The translations under genes were made by a program, and so were the position numbers. From M3007 sp046160625 (GTDB taxonomy: Bacteria; Bacteroidota; Bacteroidia; Chitinophagales; Saprospiraceae): a stretch of DNA of 64,000 nt. The stretch lies in NCBI GenBank assembly GCA_046160625.1, contig JBJXGZ010000111.1, positions 1 through 64,000 on the forward strand. Direction: 5' to 3'. The notes under the pieces were generated by a model, which saw only the letters and a program-made list of their open reading frames with translations, had not been told where the DNA came from and made no database searches. Of the stretch, positions 22,656-31,350 are shown in pieces; position 1 is the stretch's first letter; the number at the start of each line of letters is the position of its first letter.

Positions 22656-24098
22656 ATGGAAAAAGAACTCCTGGAAAATGGTCTGAACCTGAACCGCCGC
22701 AAATTCCTGTCCCGACTCGGTATTGGCCTGGGCAGTATCGCGTTGGGTTCTTTGCTGATCCCTGATCTGTTTGACCGTGAGGAGGAAGCTTTCACAGCAG
22801 GATTGCCACATTTTGCGCCTAAGGCAAAACGCATCATTTATTTGTTCCAAAACGGCGCCCCATCACAGTTGGACTTATTCGACTACAAACCAAAACTGCG
22901 CGAAATGCAGGGGCAAGACCTACCCGCTTCCATTCGCATGGGCCAGCGCCTCACGGGCATGACCTCTGACCAAAAATCGTATCCATTGGCTGGTTCAAAA
23001 TTTGCCTTTCAGCAGCATGGACAACATGGAATGTGGCTAAGCGAATTGCTCCCCTATACTTCAAAAGTGGTTGACGATCTGTGTTTTATACGAACCATGT
23101 ACACCGAGGCTATTAACCATGATCCAGCACTGACGTTTTTCCAAACCGGCGCACAAGTGGGGAACCGGCCGAGCATGGGCGCCTGGTTGAGCTATGGCCT
23201 TGGTAGCGGGAATAAAAATTTACCTGCTTTTTGCGTTTTGCTCTCTAAAGGCAAGGGTAATAGCCAAGGGGTATATTCAAAATTGTGGACCAACGGGTTT
23301 TTAGACTCCGTCCATCAAGGCGTGCAATTTAGCAGTGGCGAAAATCCTGTACTTTATTTGAGCAATCCGGATGCCGTAGATAAAGAAGACCGTAGGCGAA
23401 TGCTGGATCGCGTGGCCAGCCTGAATGAAGAAAGTTACCAAGCGTTTGGCGATCCAGAAATCAAGGCCAAGATTCAGCAGTACGAAATGGCATACCGGAT
23501 GCAAACGGCCATCCCGGAAGTTACCGATGTCAGCCAGGAGCCGGAGAGTATCGTCAAATTGTACGGACCGGAATGTTTGGTCCCCGGAACGTATGCTGCC
23601 AACTGTCTGCTTGCGCGGAAACTCTCCGAAAGCGGGGTGCGCTTTGTTCAGCTTTACCACCAGGGATGGGATGCGCACGATAATCTTCCGTCTCAAATAG
23701 TTGGCCAATGCAAAGACACCGACCAAGCCTCGGCTGCTTTGATTACCGATTTGAAGCAGAGGGGCTTATTAGACGAGACGTTAGTGATCTGGGGAGGAGA
23801 ATTTGGCCGCACCAACTTTTGTCAGGGCGTTTTGACGGCAGATAATTACGGCCGGGATCATCATCCACGGTGTTTTACCATTTGGATGGCCGGAGGCGGA
23901 ATCAAGCCTGGCGTGTATGGCGAAACGGACGAATTTGGCTATAATATCGCTTCAGACCCGGTGCATGTGCATGATTTTCATGCAACTGCGCTACATTTAA
24001 TGGGGCTTAACCATGAGAAATTGGTGTACAAGCATTTGGGCAGACGATACCGTTTGACGGATGTTCATGGGAAGGTAGTCAATGGGCTAATTGCCTGA
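22656..24098 (+). CDS. DUF1501 domain protein
   Basis: A 480-residue DUF1501 protein, a family with an alkaline-phosphatase/sulfatase-like fold that nearly always follows a PSD1 protein. The N-terminus NRRKFLSRLGIGLGSIALGSLL is a Tat-like signal with paired Arg at residues 14-15. The family motifs are visible: FQNGAPSQLDLFDYKP (about 65-80), QLYHQGWDAHDN, WGGEFGRTNF and GRDHHPRCFTIWMAGGGIKPG. The metal-site residues expected of the fold (Asp/His in DNYGRDHH and WDAHD) are kept. It is probably exported folded and works with the upstream cytochrome; the substrate is unknown. Confidence 0.92.
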   Translation: MEKELLENGLNLNRRKFLSRLGIGLGSIALGSLLIPDLFDREEEAFTAGLPHFAPKAKRIIYLFQNGAPSQLDLFDYKPKLREMQGQDLPASIRMGQRLTGMTSDQKSYPLAGSKFAFQQHGQHGMWLSELLPYTSKVVDDLCFIRTMYTEAINHDPALTFFQTGAQVGNRPSMGAWLSYGLGSGNKNLPAFCVLLSKGKGNSQGVYSKLWTNGFLDSVHQGVQFSSGENPVLYLSNPDAVDKEDRRRMLDRVASLNEESYQAFGDPEIKAKIQQYEMAYRMQTAIPEVTDVSQEPESIVKLYGPECLVPGTYAANCLLARKLSESGVRFVQLYHQGWDAHDNLPSQIVGQCKDTDQASAALITDLKQRGLLDETLVIWGGEFGRTNFCQGVLTADNYGRDHHPRCFTIWMAGGGIKPGVYGETDEFGYNIASDPVHVHDFHATALHLMGLNHEKLVYKHLGRRYRLTDVHGKVVNGLIA

Positions 24099-24135
24099 TT
24101 ATTAGTTGCTAAGCTCCTAGGTTTTTATACTAACG

Positions 24136-25164
24136 ATGAAAAGAAGAGATTTCCTCCTCAACACGACCCTTGGTTTGGCCGGCACCATGCTTATCCCTGG
24201 GATTTTGTCCAAAAACGATACTATTCTTGGGCATAATAACAAGCGCTACCGCATCAACACACGCTGGAGCCAAGCCGATGTCAGCCGTTACCCCGTGAAT
24301 GACTGTCATGAAATGGTGCAAGACCAAAAAGGGCGAATCCTGTTACTTACAAACGAGATCAGGAACAACGTCCTGATTTACGATAAAAACGGAAAATTCC
24401 TTGAAATATGGGGAACAGAATACCCTGGCGCTCATGGACTTACGTTATTCAATGAGAACGGAGCCGATGTACTATTCATCTGCGATAATACCCGGCATCA
24501 GGTGATCAAAACCAGCATTGATGGACGGGTGTTGTTGACACTTGACTATCCTAAAGAGACTGGTTTATACGCTTCCCCAGAGGAATATGTCCCTACTGAA
24601 ACGGCCATTGCTCCCAATGGTGATATTTATGTGGCAGACGGTTATGGCCAGGATCTTATTATCCAATACGATGCTCAGGGAAGGTATATCCGTTATTTTG
24701 GAGGAAACTTCGGTTTTTTGCCTCACCAGCTTCAAAATGCGCATGGCATCTGTTTGGATCTAAGGGACAAAACCAGCCCCAGCCTTATTGTTACTTCCCG
24801 GAAACAAAATGCATTCAAACGCTTTGATTTGGAAGGCAATTACTTAGAAACGATTGCTTTGCCAGGTGCCTGGGTGTGCAGACCTGTCATCAAAGGAGAC
24901 TATTTATATACTGCTGTTTTGCAGTCCAACAGCCGACAATGGCAGCAATCAGGCTTTGTGACCATTTTAGACAAACAAAATCGAGTAGTTTCAAATCTGG
25001 CAGGCTCCACACCCACCTATTCTGAGGGCGTTCCTGATGAAATGTACCAGACCGTCAAGGCATTTCAGTATCCACATGATGTCTGTGTGGACGATGAGGA
25101 GAACCTATATGTTGCACAGTGGAACTCAGGGATGACCTATCCCTATAAACTGGAGCCGGTATGA
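24136..25164 (+). CDS. Exported beta-propeller (NHL-like) protein
   Basis: A 342-residue protein with a Tat-like N-terminus (MKRRDFLLNTTLGLAGTMLIPGIL). The mature part is a run of propeller blades, each with the pattern I-Y-D-K-x-G-K or an equivalent: LIYDKNGKFLEIWGTEYPGAHGLTL, AIAPNGDIYVADGYGQDLIIQYDAQGRYIRYFGG and DVCVDDEENLYVAQWNSG. This is typical of six-bladed NHL/SMP-30-like propellers. Such proteins occur beside PSD1-DUF1501 pairs. Blade-type folds can bind ligands or act as lactonases, but no metal triad is evident. Its stop overlaps the next gene's start (ATGA at 25161-25164). Confidence 0.82.
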   Translation: MKRRDFLLNTTLGLAGTMLIPGILSKNDTILGHNNKRYRINTRWSQADVSRYPVNDCHEMVQDQKGRILLLTNEIRNNVLIYDKNGKFLEIWGTEYPGAHGLTLFNENGADVLFICDNTRHQVIKTSIDGRVLLTLDYPKETGLYASPEEYVPTETAIAPNGDIYVADGYGQDLIIQYDAQGRYIRYFGGNFGFLPHQLQNAHGICLDLRDKTSPSLIVTSRKQNAFKRFDLEGNYLETIALPGAWVCRPVIKGDYLYTAVLQSNSRQWQQSGFVTILDKQNRVVSNLAGSTPTYSEGVPDEMYQTVKAFQYPHDVCVDDEENLYVAQWNSGMTYPYKLEPV

Positions 25165-25958
25165 TAAATACTTGTGCGCAGGTCGCGATGCTGATCGTTT
25201 TTGGGGCAATTCCAATAGTTGCCCAAGATACTTTTCAACTCGCCCCACCCTACTTGCATTGCAAATCGGTATTTTTTGAAAAACCTGCCCAGGTAAAATT
25301 GGAATTCGCCCAGGCAGGCACGCAGATTCATTATACTGTGAATGGAAAAATCCCGACACAAAATGACCCTGATTATAAAGGACCAATTCGAATAAAAAAG
25401 AATCATACCACCTTGAAAGCCAAAGTGTTTGGCGCCGGATTTTTTCCATCAGAGCCGGTGGAAGCTACGTTTTTCAAGCAGGGTTTGGAGATCAAAAGCA
25501 TCGGCACTACCCTACCCCACAAGCAATACCCGGGCTCTGGAAAATTCACCCTGATTGATGGACTAGGTGGCATTGAATCACATGGCAGCAAAACCTGGAT
25601 GGGATTTCAGTCTGATACGGTGATAATAATATTGAATTTGGCCAAAACACAAAAAGTAAAACAGGCCATGTTTCATTTCCTTCAAAATCAGGGCGCTTGG
25701 ATATTTTTACCACAAAAAGTGGAGGTTTACGCGCTAAAAACAAATTCGAAAGAATGGACCTTATTAGGTCAAAAAACGGTGAATGTTGCCGATGGAATGG
25801 AGAAATCGCGGTGCCGCGACCTCTTTGTAGACCTTGAAAAGCAGGAGAGTATCAGCCAAGTCATCCTAAAAATATATCCACTGGCAAAATTACCGGAGTG
25901 GCATGCGGGCAAAGGAAATCCCGCATGGTTATTTATAGACGAGGTAAAACTATATTGA
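25161..25958 (+). CDS. Secreted protein, chitobiase C-terminal-like plus discoidin-like domain
   Basis: A 265-residue exported protein. The signal peptide runs from residue 1 to about 20. A CHB_HEX_C_1-like beta-sandwich at about 30-105 shows the pattern VKLEFAQAGTQIHYTVNGKIPTQNDPDYKGPI and LKAKVFGAGFFPSEPVEATF. A second domain to the end (about 125-265, LIDGLGGIESHGSKTWMGFQSDTVIIILNL ... WHAGKGNPAWLFIDEVKLY) is like an F5/8-type sugar-binding module. Both parts recur in the C-terminal third of the next protein. It overlaps the upstream gene by 4 nt, and the next ATG follows its stop directly. A carbohydrate-binding role is inferred. Confidence 0.78.
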   Translation: MINTCAQVAMLIVFGAIPIVAQDTFQLAPPYLHCKSVFFEKPAQVKLEFAQAGTQIHYTVNGKIPTQNDPDYKGPIRIKKNHTTLKAKVFGAGFFPSEPVEATFFKQGLEIKSIGTTLPHKQYPGSGKFTLIDGLGGIESHGSKTWMGFQSDTVIIILNLAKTQKVKQAMFHFLQNQGAWIFLPQKVEVYALKTNSKEWTLLGQKTVNVADGMEKSRCRDLFVDLEKQESISQVILKIYPLAKLPEWHAGKGNPAWLFIDEVKLY

Positions 25959-28118
25959 ATGACCCAGACAAGCTGGAAAGCCTTTTTCTACAACCTTTGT
26001 TTTGCGCTGAACACGCTTCTGCTGTTTCTGGCACTGTTTGGGGCAAATATGCAAGTGCCTTCTATTTTGCAGGTTGTGGGAAGAATGCACCCTCTGATAC
26101 TTCACTTTCCCATTGTATTAATGCTAATTGCTGGTGTCTGGGAAACGACGATTCAGCCTAAAAGCCTTCCTATTCTCCAGAATATCGGCGATGGTTTGCT
26201 GCTTTCGTCCGCTATAAGTGCCGCTATAAGTGCTCTGATGGGGCTTTTCTTGTCAAAAGAAGGTGGCTACGAAGAAAGCACATTGTTTTGGCATCATTGG
26301 GGTGGTTTTGCGGTTTCTGTAATTGCATGGAGCTGGTATTCTTTTCGGGGATATCTTCGAAGGATAAAGTTTGGAACGCCTGCAATTGCGGGAATCAGTT
26401 TGATTGCTCTAATAGTCGCTGGGCATCAGGGCGCGAAACTCACGCACGGCGAAAACTATCTTCTCACACCAGTAACGCCAGAAAGAGAAAGCCCAGTAGT
26501 TTTGCTCGAGGAAGCCCTTGTGTTTGAGCATGTTGTACGCCCAATACTGAAGGAAAAGTGCATGAATTGCCACAATTCTACCAAGGCAAAGGGAGATTTG
26601 AACATGGAAACAGAAACCTTGCTCTTGAAAGGCGGTAAAAACGGTGTGCCTTGGGATAGTACAGCCAAGGATTTGGGGTTACTATTACAACGAGTCCATC
26701 TGCCCGTGGAAGAAAAGGAACACATGCCACCCAAAGGCAAACCACAATTGACTGCTGAGGAAATCAATATTTTAAACCACTGGATCAAGAATGGGGCAAG
26801 TTTTAGTCAAAAAATAGTGGATTTGCCTGAAAATGACTCGCTGCGGTCTTGGGCGACCACGAGGATCAACCCTGCCATCGTGGAGGAAGCCCCCTACCCT
26901 TTCGACGCTGCTGATGAAGCGACTATTCAAAAATTGAACAATGATTATCGGGTCGTGGCCCCGATTGCCATGAATTCGCCTGCTCTGGAAGTCAATTTTT
27001 ATGGAATTTCTGCCTTTAACAGCGTATATTTGAAGGAATTGGCATCAGTAAATGAACAGGTAGTGAGCCTTAACCTGAATAAAATGCCCTTGAAAGATGA
27101 GGACCTAAAACTCATCGCAATTTTCCCAAATCTGCGCCAACTCAACCTTGCTTTTACCAAAATTACCGGAGCAACATTGGGGCTTTTAAAAAGCCTGAAA
27201 TCCTTAAAAAGTCTCTCATTATCAGGTACTTATGTAAAATTCACGGATCTTAGTATTTTGTCTCATCTGCCCGAATTATCCACGCTGTACATCTGGAATA
27301 CTTCACTGTCAGAACAGGACATTAGCTCCTTGAAGCAACGATTTCCCGGTATCCGAATCGAATCGGGCTTCAAGGACGCAGGAATTGTTGCCAAACTAAA
27401 CGCTCCCATCATAGAAGGCGAAGCACAGGTCTTCACCCAAAGCACAAAAGTCAAGTTGAAAAACTACATCCATGGGGCAGAAATACGGTACACTTTGGAC
27501 GGTTCTGTACCAGATAGCCTTACGTCGCCCATCAGCACAGGCGACAGTATCACGATTGCGAGCTCTTGCCAACTTATCGCCAAGACTTTTTTGTCAGGGT
27601 GGATCAGCAGTGAAGTGGCAACACGCAGTTTTTATAAAACGGGAGTTCTTCCAGACTCCATTGTCTTAACCTACCCGCCAAACCCTCAATACAAAGGCGA
27701 GGGGGCGAATACCCTGGCCAATAAAAAAATTGGAGACAATGATTTCAGGAGCAACAAATGGCTGGGTTACAAGGAGACCAATTTAGAGGCGTTTTTGCTT
27801 TTTCGGAAACCTGTAACCTTATCTTCGGTGTCCTTTAGCACTTTAGTAGATATTGGCAGTTACATCATGCCTGCATCTGAGATCCAGGTCTGGGGAGGTA
27901 ATAGCCAAAAAAATCTGGTGTTATTGAAAAAACTGAGCCCGCAACAGCCTGATAAAGTGGGCGCACCGGGATATCGCCTTGGGTTCAATTGTAAGTTTGA
28001 AGCCCGCAAAATCAGTGTTTTGAAAATAGTAGCCAAGCCAGTCACGAAACTGCCTGCCTGGCATCCGGGAAAGGGGGAAAAAGGATGGTTTTTCGTAGAT
28101 GAGATTTTTTTAGAGTAG
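25959..28118 (+). CDS. Multidomain membrane cytochrome c / LRR / chitobiase-C-like protein
   Basis: A 719-residue protein. Residues 1-165 contain about four to five hydrophobic helices (DUF2231-like, with HPLILHFPIVLMLIAGV). A cytochrome domain (about 188-280) carries CMNCH at 201-205. A leucine-rich-repeat-like part (about 360-465) has the pattern LRQLNLAFTKITGATLGLLKSLKSLKSLSLSGTY. The last third (about 480-719) repeats the chitobiase-C-like and discoidin-like pair of the previous gene (YTLDGSVPDSL, KWLGYKE, WHPGKGEKGWFFVDEIFLE). The frame begins at the ATG directly after the previous stop. It could link an inner-membrane anchor to a periplasmic redox and carbohydrate-binding part. It is the last gene of the operon. 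Confidence 0.85.
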   Translation: MTQTSWKAFFYNLCFALNTLLLFLALFGANMQVPSILQVVGRMHPLILHFPIVLMLIAGVWETTIQPKSLPILQNIGDGLLLSSAISAAISALMGLFLSKEGGYEESTLFWHHWGGFAVSVIAWSWYSFRGYLRRIKFGTPAIAGISLIALIVAGHQGAKLTHGENYLLTPVTPERESPVVLLEEALVFEHVVRPILKEKCMNCHNSTKAKGDLNMETETLLLKGGKNGVPWDSTAKDLGLLLQRVHLPVEEKEHMPPKGKPQLTAEEINILNHWIKNGASFSQKIVDLPENDSLRSWATTRINPAIVEEAPYPFDAADEATIQKLNNDYRVVAPIAMNSPALEVNFYGISAFNSVYLKELASVNEQVVSLNLNKMPLKDEDLKLIAIFPNLRQLNLAFTKITGATLGLLKSLKSLKSLSLSGTYVKFTDLSILSHLPELSTLYIWNTSLSEQDISSLKQRFPGIRIESGFKDAGIVAKLNAPIIEGEAQVFTQSTKVKLKNYIHGAEIRYTLDGSVPDSLTSPISTGDSITIASSCQLIAKTFLSGWISSEVATRSFYKTGVLPDSIVLTYPPNPQYKGEGANTLANKKIGDNDFRSNKWLGYKETNLEAFLLFRKPVTLSSVSFSTLVDIGSYIMPASEIQVWGGNSQKNLVLLKKLSPQQPDKVGAPGYRLGFNCKFEARKISVLKIVAKPVTKLPAWHPGKGEKGWFFVDEIFLE

Positions 28119-28189
28119 CATGGTTTGGAATTCAGTCTATCTCTCTGCCAAAGAAAACATTTTACCTTGGCCAGTAAATTAAACATTCA

Positions 28190-29143
28190 ATGAAAAGCAT
28201 CTCGACCCTATTCTTTTTCCTCTTTCTCAGCACTTTATCAAACGCCCAAAGCTTTCCCGACAGCCAAATCGATGGCAAATACTACACCGTCAACGGCGCT
28301 AAACTCTGGACTGTCAGTTTCGGCAATGGCGACCCGCTCTTTTTGATTGCGGGCGGGCCGGGTGGTTCCCATTATGGGTTGCGAAGTTTTGATTCCCTCT
28401 CAAGCACCAATACGCTGGTATATTTTGATGGTTTTGGCCGCGGAAAATCCGATACTGCAAAAGATGTGCGGGAATATTCCCTTGAACGCGACATTGAAGA
28501 CCTGGAGGGCTTGCGCAAGGCCATGGGTTATGCAAGTATCAATATTCTTGGGCATTCTTATGGAGGCGTAGTTGCGCAAGGTTATGCCGTGAAATACCCA
28601 GATCGGGTAAAACACTTGATTCTGGCGAATAGCTTTCATAGTTTTATAATGTGGCAGGAAAATGACGACAATTCTAACCATGAAATCAGAACCAATTACC
28701 CAGAGGTTTGGGATACGCTGATGAAAATCAGGGAACGCGGCGCCATTTCGAGCGACCCAATCCACCAGGAGATTTATGGAAAAGTCCCGTATGGCTTTTT
28801 ATATGCCTACAACCCGAATAATTTCAGGAACAGGGGAAGAAAACCCTATCCTAACCCGTTTAATGCAGCCCTGTATTACCAATTGGTTGGAAAAGACGGC
28901 GATTTTATCGTGGGGAACGATATTGGAAATTTTGACTTCCGCAAGCAATTACAATCGCTAAAAATGCCCATTCTAATCGTTGCCGGTCGGTACGACCGTG
29001 TTGCTGTACCCTGGATGATGGTTAAATATAAAACCTACTGCCCACAAGCCCAATTTGAGATGTTTGAGTTTAGCGGCCACAACCCACAGGTGGAAGAACC
29101 TGCAAAGGAATTTGCAATTATCAGGATATTTTTAAGCAAATAG
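28190..29143 (+). CDS. Secreted alpha/beta hydrolase, proline iminopeptidase-like
   Basis: A 317-residue alpha/beta hydrolase of the S33 (proline iminopeptidase) type. A signal peptide covers residues 1-19 (cleavage near NAQ). The oxyanion motif GGPGG is at 55-59, the nucleophile Ser123 is in GHSYGG, the acid is in GRYDRV and the His in SGHNPQ. It is probably an exported aminopeptidase, or an esterase of related type. It starts 71 nt after the operon and has a one-mismatch -7 element, TACCTTGG (28163-28170). Its stop lies only 2 nt from the stop of the opposing TPR gene, with no room for a terminator. Confidence 0.88.
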   Translation: MKSISTLFFFLFLSTLSNAQSFPDSQIDGKYYTVNGAKLWTVSFGNGDPLFLIAGGPGGSHYGLRSFDSLSSTNTLVYFDGFGRGKSDTAKDVREYSLERDIEDLEGLRKAMGYASINILGHSYGGVVAQGYAVKYPDRVKHLILANSFHSFIMWQENDDNSNHEIRTNYPEVWDTLMKIRERGAISSDPIHQEIYGKVPYGFLYAYNPNNFRNRGRKPYPNPFNAALYYQLVGKDGDFIVGNDIGNFDFRKQLQSLKMPILIVAGRYDRVAVPWMMVKYKTYCPQAQFEMFEFSGHNPQVEEPAKEFAIIRIFLSK

Positions 29144-29145
29144 GA

Positions 29146-29889
29146 CTAAAGCGATCTGGATAAATCTTGGGCTTCCCGGTAAAACGCATGACCTTCATCC
29201 GCTGAAATTCTTTTCAATCCATTCAAAATCAGGGACTTATTTTGCTCAAAATCGGGCAACAGGGACAATAATTCGTACCACTGCGCAGCCTCGCCGTAGC
29301 GGACGCTTCCGGTCAATTGGCCGAAAACCACCGCCGATTGTGGATATTTTTTCTGTCCAAAAAGTGCATGTCCCCGCAAATAGGCCGCGTCAGTATTGTA
29401 TTCAGGAGGTGTATTTTTCAACGCAACAAGTGCATCTGAAAATCTGCGTTCGGCCAGTGCAAGACGGGCATCATTGAGTGTATTTTGGCTCGTGCTCGCA
29501 TCTCCACGGATATCAGAGGCAAAGTCGGGGGAGCGGTAGTTTGACTGCGCCAGAGCGAGGTAGCGGTTGGTTACCGTGTTTGGTTTTTTGGCGATAGGCT
29601 CTTCAACAGGCTTAACATCTTGGAGAACAGGCGATTGTATAGGAGTGGGCATTTCAGAGGGCTGGTTTTGGGGGGGGCGCGATTTCCGTTCCTTTTGCGG
29701 CCAAAACAGCCAGGCCGCTCCCCCAAGGAAGAGCAGCACAAGCAATATACGAAGCGGCGAAATACCATCACCTCCCCCCGATGGAGGAGGGCTTTGGTCG
29801 CGCCACTGCTTCATTTTGGCGCTGAGATCGGAGGCTACGAGTGATTCGCGGGCTTCGCGTTCGAGCCGGTCTTTTGAATTGTAAGGCAT
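29146..29889 (-). CDS. Membrane protein with C-terminal TPR region, sigma-factor partner
   Basis: A 247-residue protein. The N-terminal 43 residues are charged and cytoplasmic (MPYNSKDRLEREARES), followed by a single membrane helix at about 46-63 (LRILLVLLFLGGAAWLFW), a proline-rich linker, and helical repeats in the last 110 residues (ALAERRFSDALVALKNTPP, AAYLRGHALFGQKKYPQSAVVF). In Bacteroidota, such proteins often follow an ECF-like sigma factor, so it may be a regulator or stress-related partner (inference). The start at 29889 is placed 19 nt after the sigma stop. The codons for RPPQ contain a run of eight C (29670-29677), a possible slippage site. Confidence 0.7.
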   Translation of the reverse strand: MPYNSKDRLEREARESLVASDLSAKMKQWRDQSPPPSGGGDGISPLRILLVLLFLGGAAWLFWPQKERKSRPPQNQPSEMPTPIQSPVLQDVKPVEEPIAKKPNTVTNRYLALAQSNYRSPDFASDIRGDASTSQNTLNDARLALAERRFSDALVALKNTPPEYNTDAAYLRGHALFGQKKYPQSAVVFGQLTGSVRYGEAAQWYELLSLLPDFEQNKSLILNGLKRISADEGHAFYREAQDLSRSL

Positions 29890-29908
29890 GATGTCATTGC
29901 AGCGGGGA

Positions 29909-30499
29909 CTAAATATTGAAAAATTCTTTGAGTTCGTGGCTGTTTTCAATCAGTGCCTTTAGTTTTTTGCGGCATTCAGAGCATTGATTCATCGCAACCT
30001 GATCAGAGGCATATCCCATCTCGGTAGCGATTTCTTTCATGGAGTGGCTTAATTGGTAAAGTGTGAGCATTCGTTTGCATTTATCTCCGAGCGCGGTGAG
30101 CATCTTTTGGAATACCGCCTGCCGCTCCCGGTCATACATCTCATCCTCTGTAAATAGTGCGATTTCAAGTTGCTCCTTTTCGTCTAATGCTACGATTCGG
30201 CCTTGCTTCCTTTGTTTGTTGAGCCATTGCCATTTTGCAATGCTGCAAAAAAAGGTTTTTAAAGACGCTTCCTCTCTATACTTTCCTTCGCGCAACAGCC
30301 GATCAAAAGTGATAAACGCATCGTGGTATAAATCTTCTCCATCGGCTTCCGAACCACCATGTCGAGTAGCATACTGTCTTACCCAACGCTGCAGGCCTTC
30401 GTTGCCAAACCACCATTGCAATGCCACATCACGCCCAGTCCCACCTGCAGCGATGGCGCTGACGATGGCCTGGTCGGTCCATGGTGCTGTTTGGCTCAT
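29909..30499 (-). CDS. Sigma-70 family (ECF-like) RNA polymerase sigma factor
   Basis: A 196-residue sigma factor. Region 2 lies at about residues 40-105 (GEDLYHDAFITFDRLLREGKYREEASLKTFFCSIAKWQWLNKQRK), the linker follows, and the region 4 helix-turn-helix is at about 135-190 (CKRMLTLYQLSHSMKEIATEMGYASDQVAMNQCSECRKKLKAL). The protein resembles small Bacteroidota sigma factors without an ECF-type anti-sigma of the FecR class next door; the membrane TPR gene directly downstream takes that place. The ATG at 30499 was chosen by the typical N-terminus (MSQTAPWTD) and by the promoter at 30535-30542. Target genes cannot be inferred. Confidence 0.9.
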   Translation of the reverse strand: MSQTAPWTDQAIVSAIAAGGTGRDVALQWWFGNEGLQRWVRQYATRHGGSEADGEDLYHDAFITFDRLLREGKYREEASLKTFFCSIAKWQWLNKQRKQGRIVALDEKEQLEIALFTEDEMYDRERQAVFQKMLTALGDKCKRMLTLYQLSHSMKEIATEMGYASDQVAMNQCSECRKKLKALIENSHELKEFFNI

Positions 30500-30534
30500 A
30501 ATCGGTTTATGGTTCAGTTTGACCTCCGTTTGAG

Positions 30535-30542
30535 CAAAAGTA
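30535..30542 (-). promoter_or_regulatory. TACTTTTG -7 element before the sigma factor gene
   Basis: Exact TAnnTTTG match on the minus strand, about 36 nt before the ATG at 30499. Confidence 0.6.
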
Positions 30543-30592
30543 TTTGAAATGTAGGCTTGCAATAGAGGGTACAAGTTTCCTTTTTTGTGTGC

Positions 30593-31315
30593 CTACTTTT
30601 CATAACCTAACCTTTGCTTCATCAAATTTTCCGCTTTTTCTTTCAGATTTCCAATGTCCTTGGGGTCTAGACCTTCTGTTTCGATCGGTTCATCCCAGAC
30701 TATATGTACCGTACCAGGGCGAAGCCCTTCGCCATTAGCGGTGATATGACGGATATTCACAATAGTTTGGACCGCCAAAGGCGCTCCAGTCTGAATGGCG
30801 ATCCGAAATGCCCCGTCAAAGAAAGGGGCGAGCAGTTGTTCGGTATCATTTCGGCTGCCTTCAGGATAAATAAAAATGCTCCATCCCTCAGCCAGTTGCT
30901 GTTTTAAGGCTACTACGCTGCGCGCCCGACTCATCGCGCTACTTCTGTCCACCACAAGGCACATTTTTCTGACGATCAGACCAAATACCGGGATTTTTAG
31001 CAACTCTTGTTTTGCCAAAAAACGGAATACCCCCGGGAATGCGTGTCCGTTCACGATAAAATCAAGCGAAGACCTGTGGTTGCCAACGATGACGTAACTT
31101 CTTTTTTGGTCTATCCTTTCGCTGCCCTCCACCTTTAAACGAATGCCTACCAGGGTCAAGAAAATCGGCGTGAATATGTGGTGCAGGTAATAGATATTGT
31201 TTCGCAATGCCCGCTTCCCGGGCGTAATCACCATGTTAATACCAACGATGGGGAGACTCAGCGCCATCAAAATCAGAAAAAGTGCCGCGGCGTATATAGC
31301 CCATATTTTTGCCAT
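30593..31315 (-). CDS. Lysophospholipid acyltransferase, PlsC-like
   Basis: A 240-residue membrane-associated 1-acyl-sn-glycerol-3-phosphate acyltransferase-like protein. Residues 1-30 form a hydrophobic helix, with a second short one near 50. The catalytic NHxxxxD motif is GNHRSSLDFI, and the substrate motif is FIYPEGSRNDT. It transfers fatty acyl chains to lysophosphatidic acid or a related lipid. An imperfect -7 element, TACCTTCG (31320-31327), ends 4 nt before the ATG, so the message may be leaderless. It lies downstream of the nuclease gene. Confidence 0.9.
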   Translation of the reverse strand: MAKIWAIYAAALFLILMALSLPIVGINMVITPGKRALRNNIYYLHHIFTPIFLTLVGIRLKVEGSERIDQKRSYVIVGNHRSSLDFIVNGHAFPGVFRFLAKQELLKIPVFGLIVRKMCLVVDRSSAMSRARSVVALKQQLAEGWSIFIYPEGSRNDTEQLLAPFFDGAFRIAIQTGAPLAVQTIVNIRHITANGEGLRPGTVHIVWDEPIETEGLDPKDIGNLKEKAENLMKQRLGYEK

Positions 31316-31350
31316 GGCGCGAAGGTAGGGAGACTTTGGATTTTGGACTC

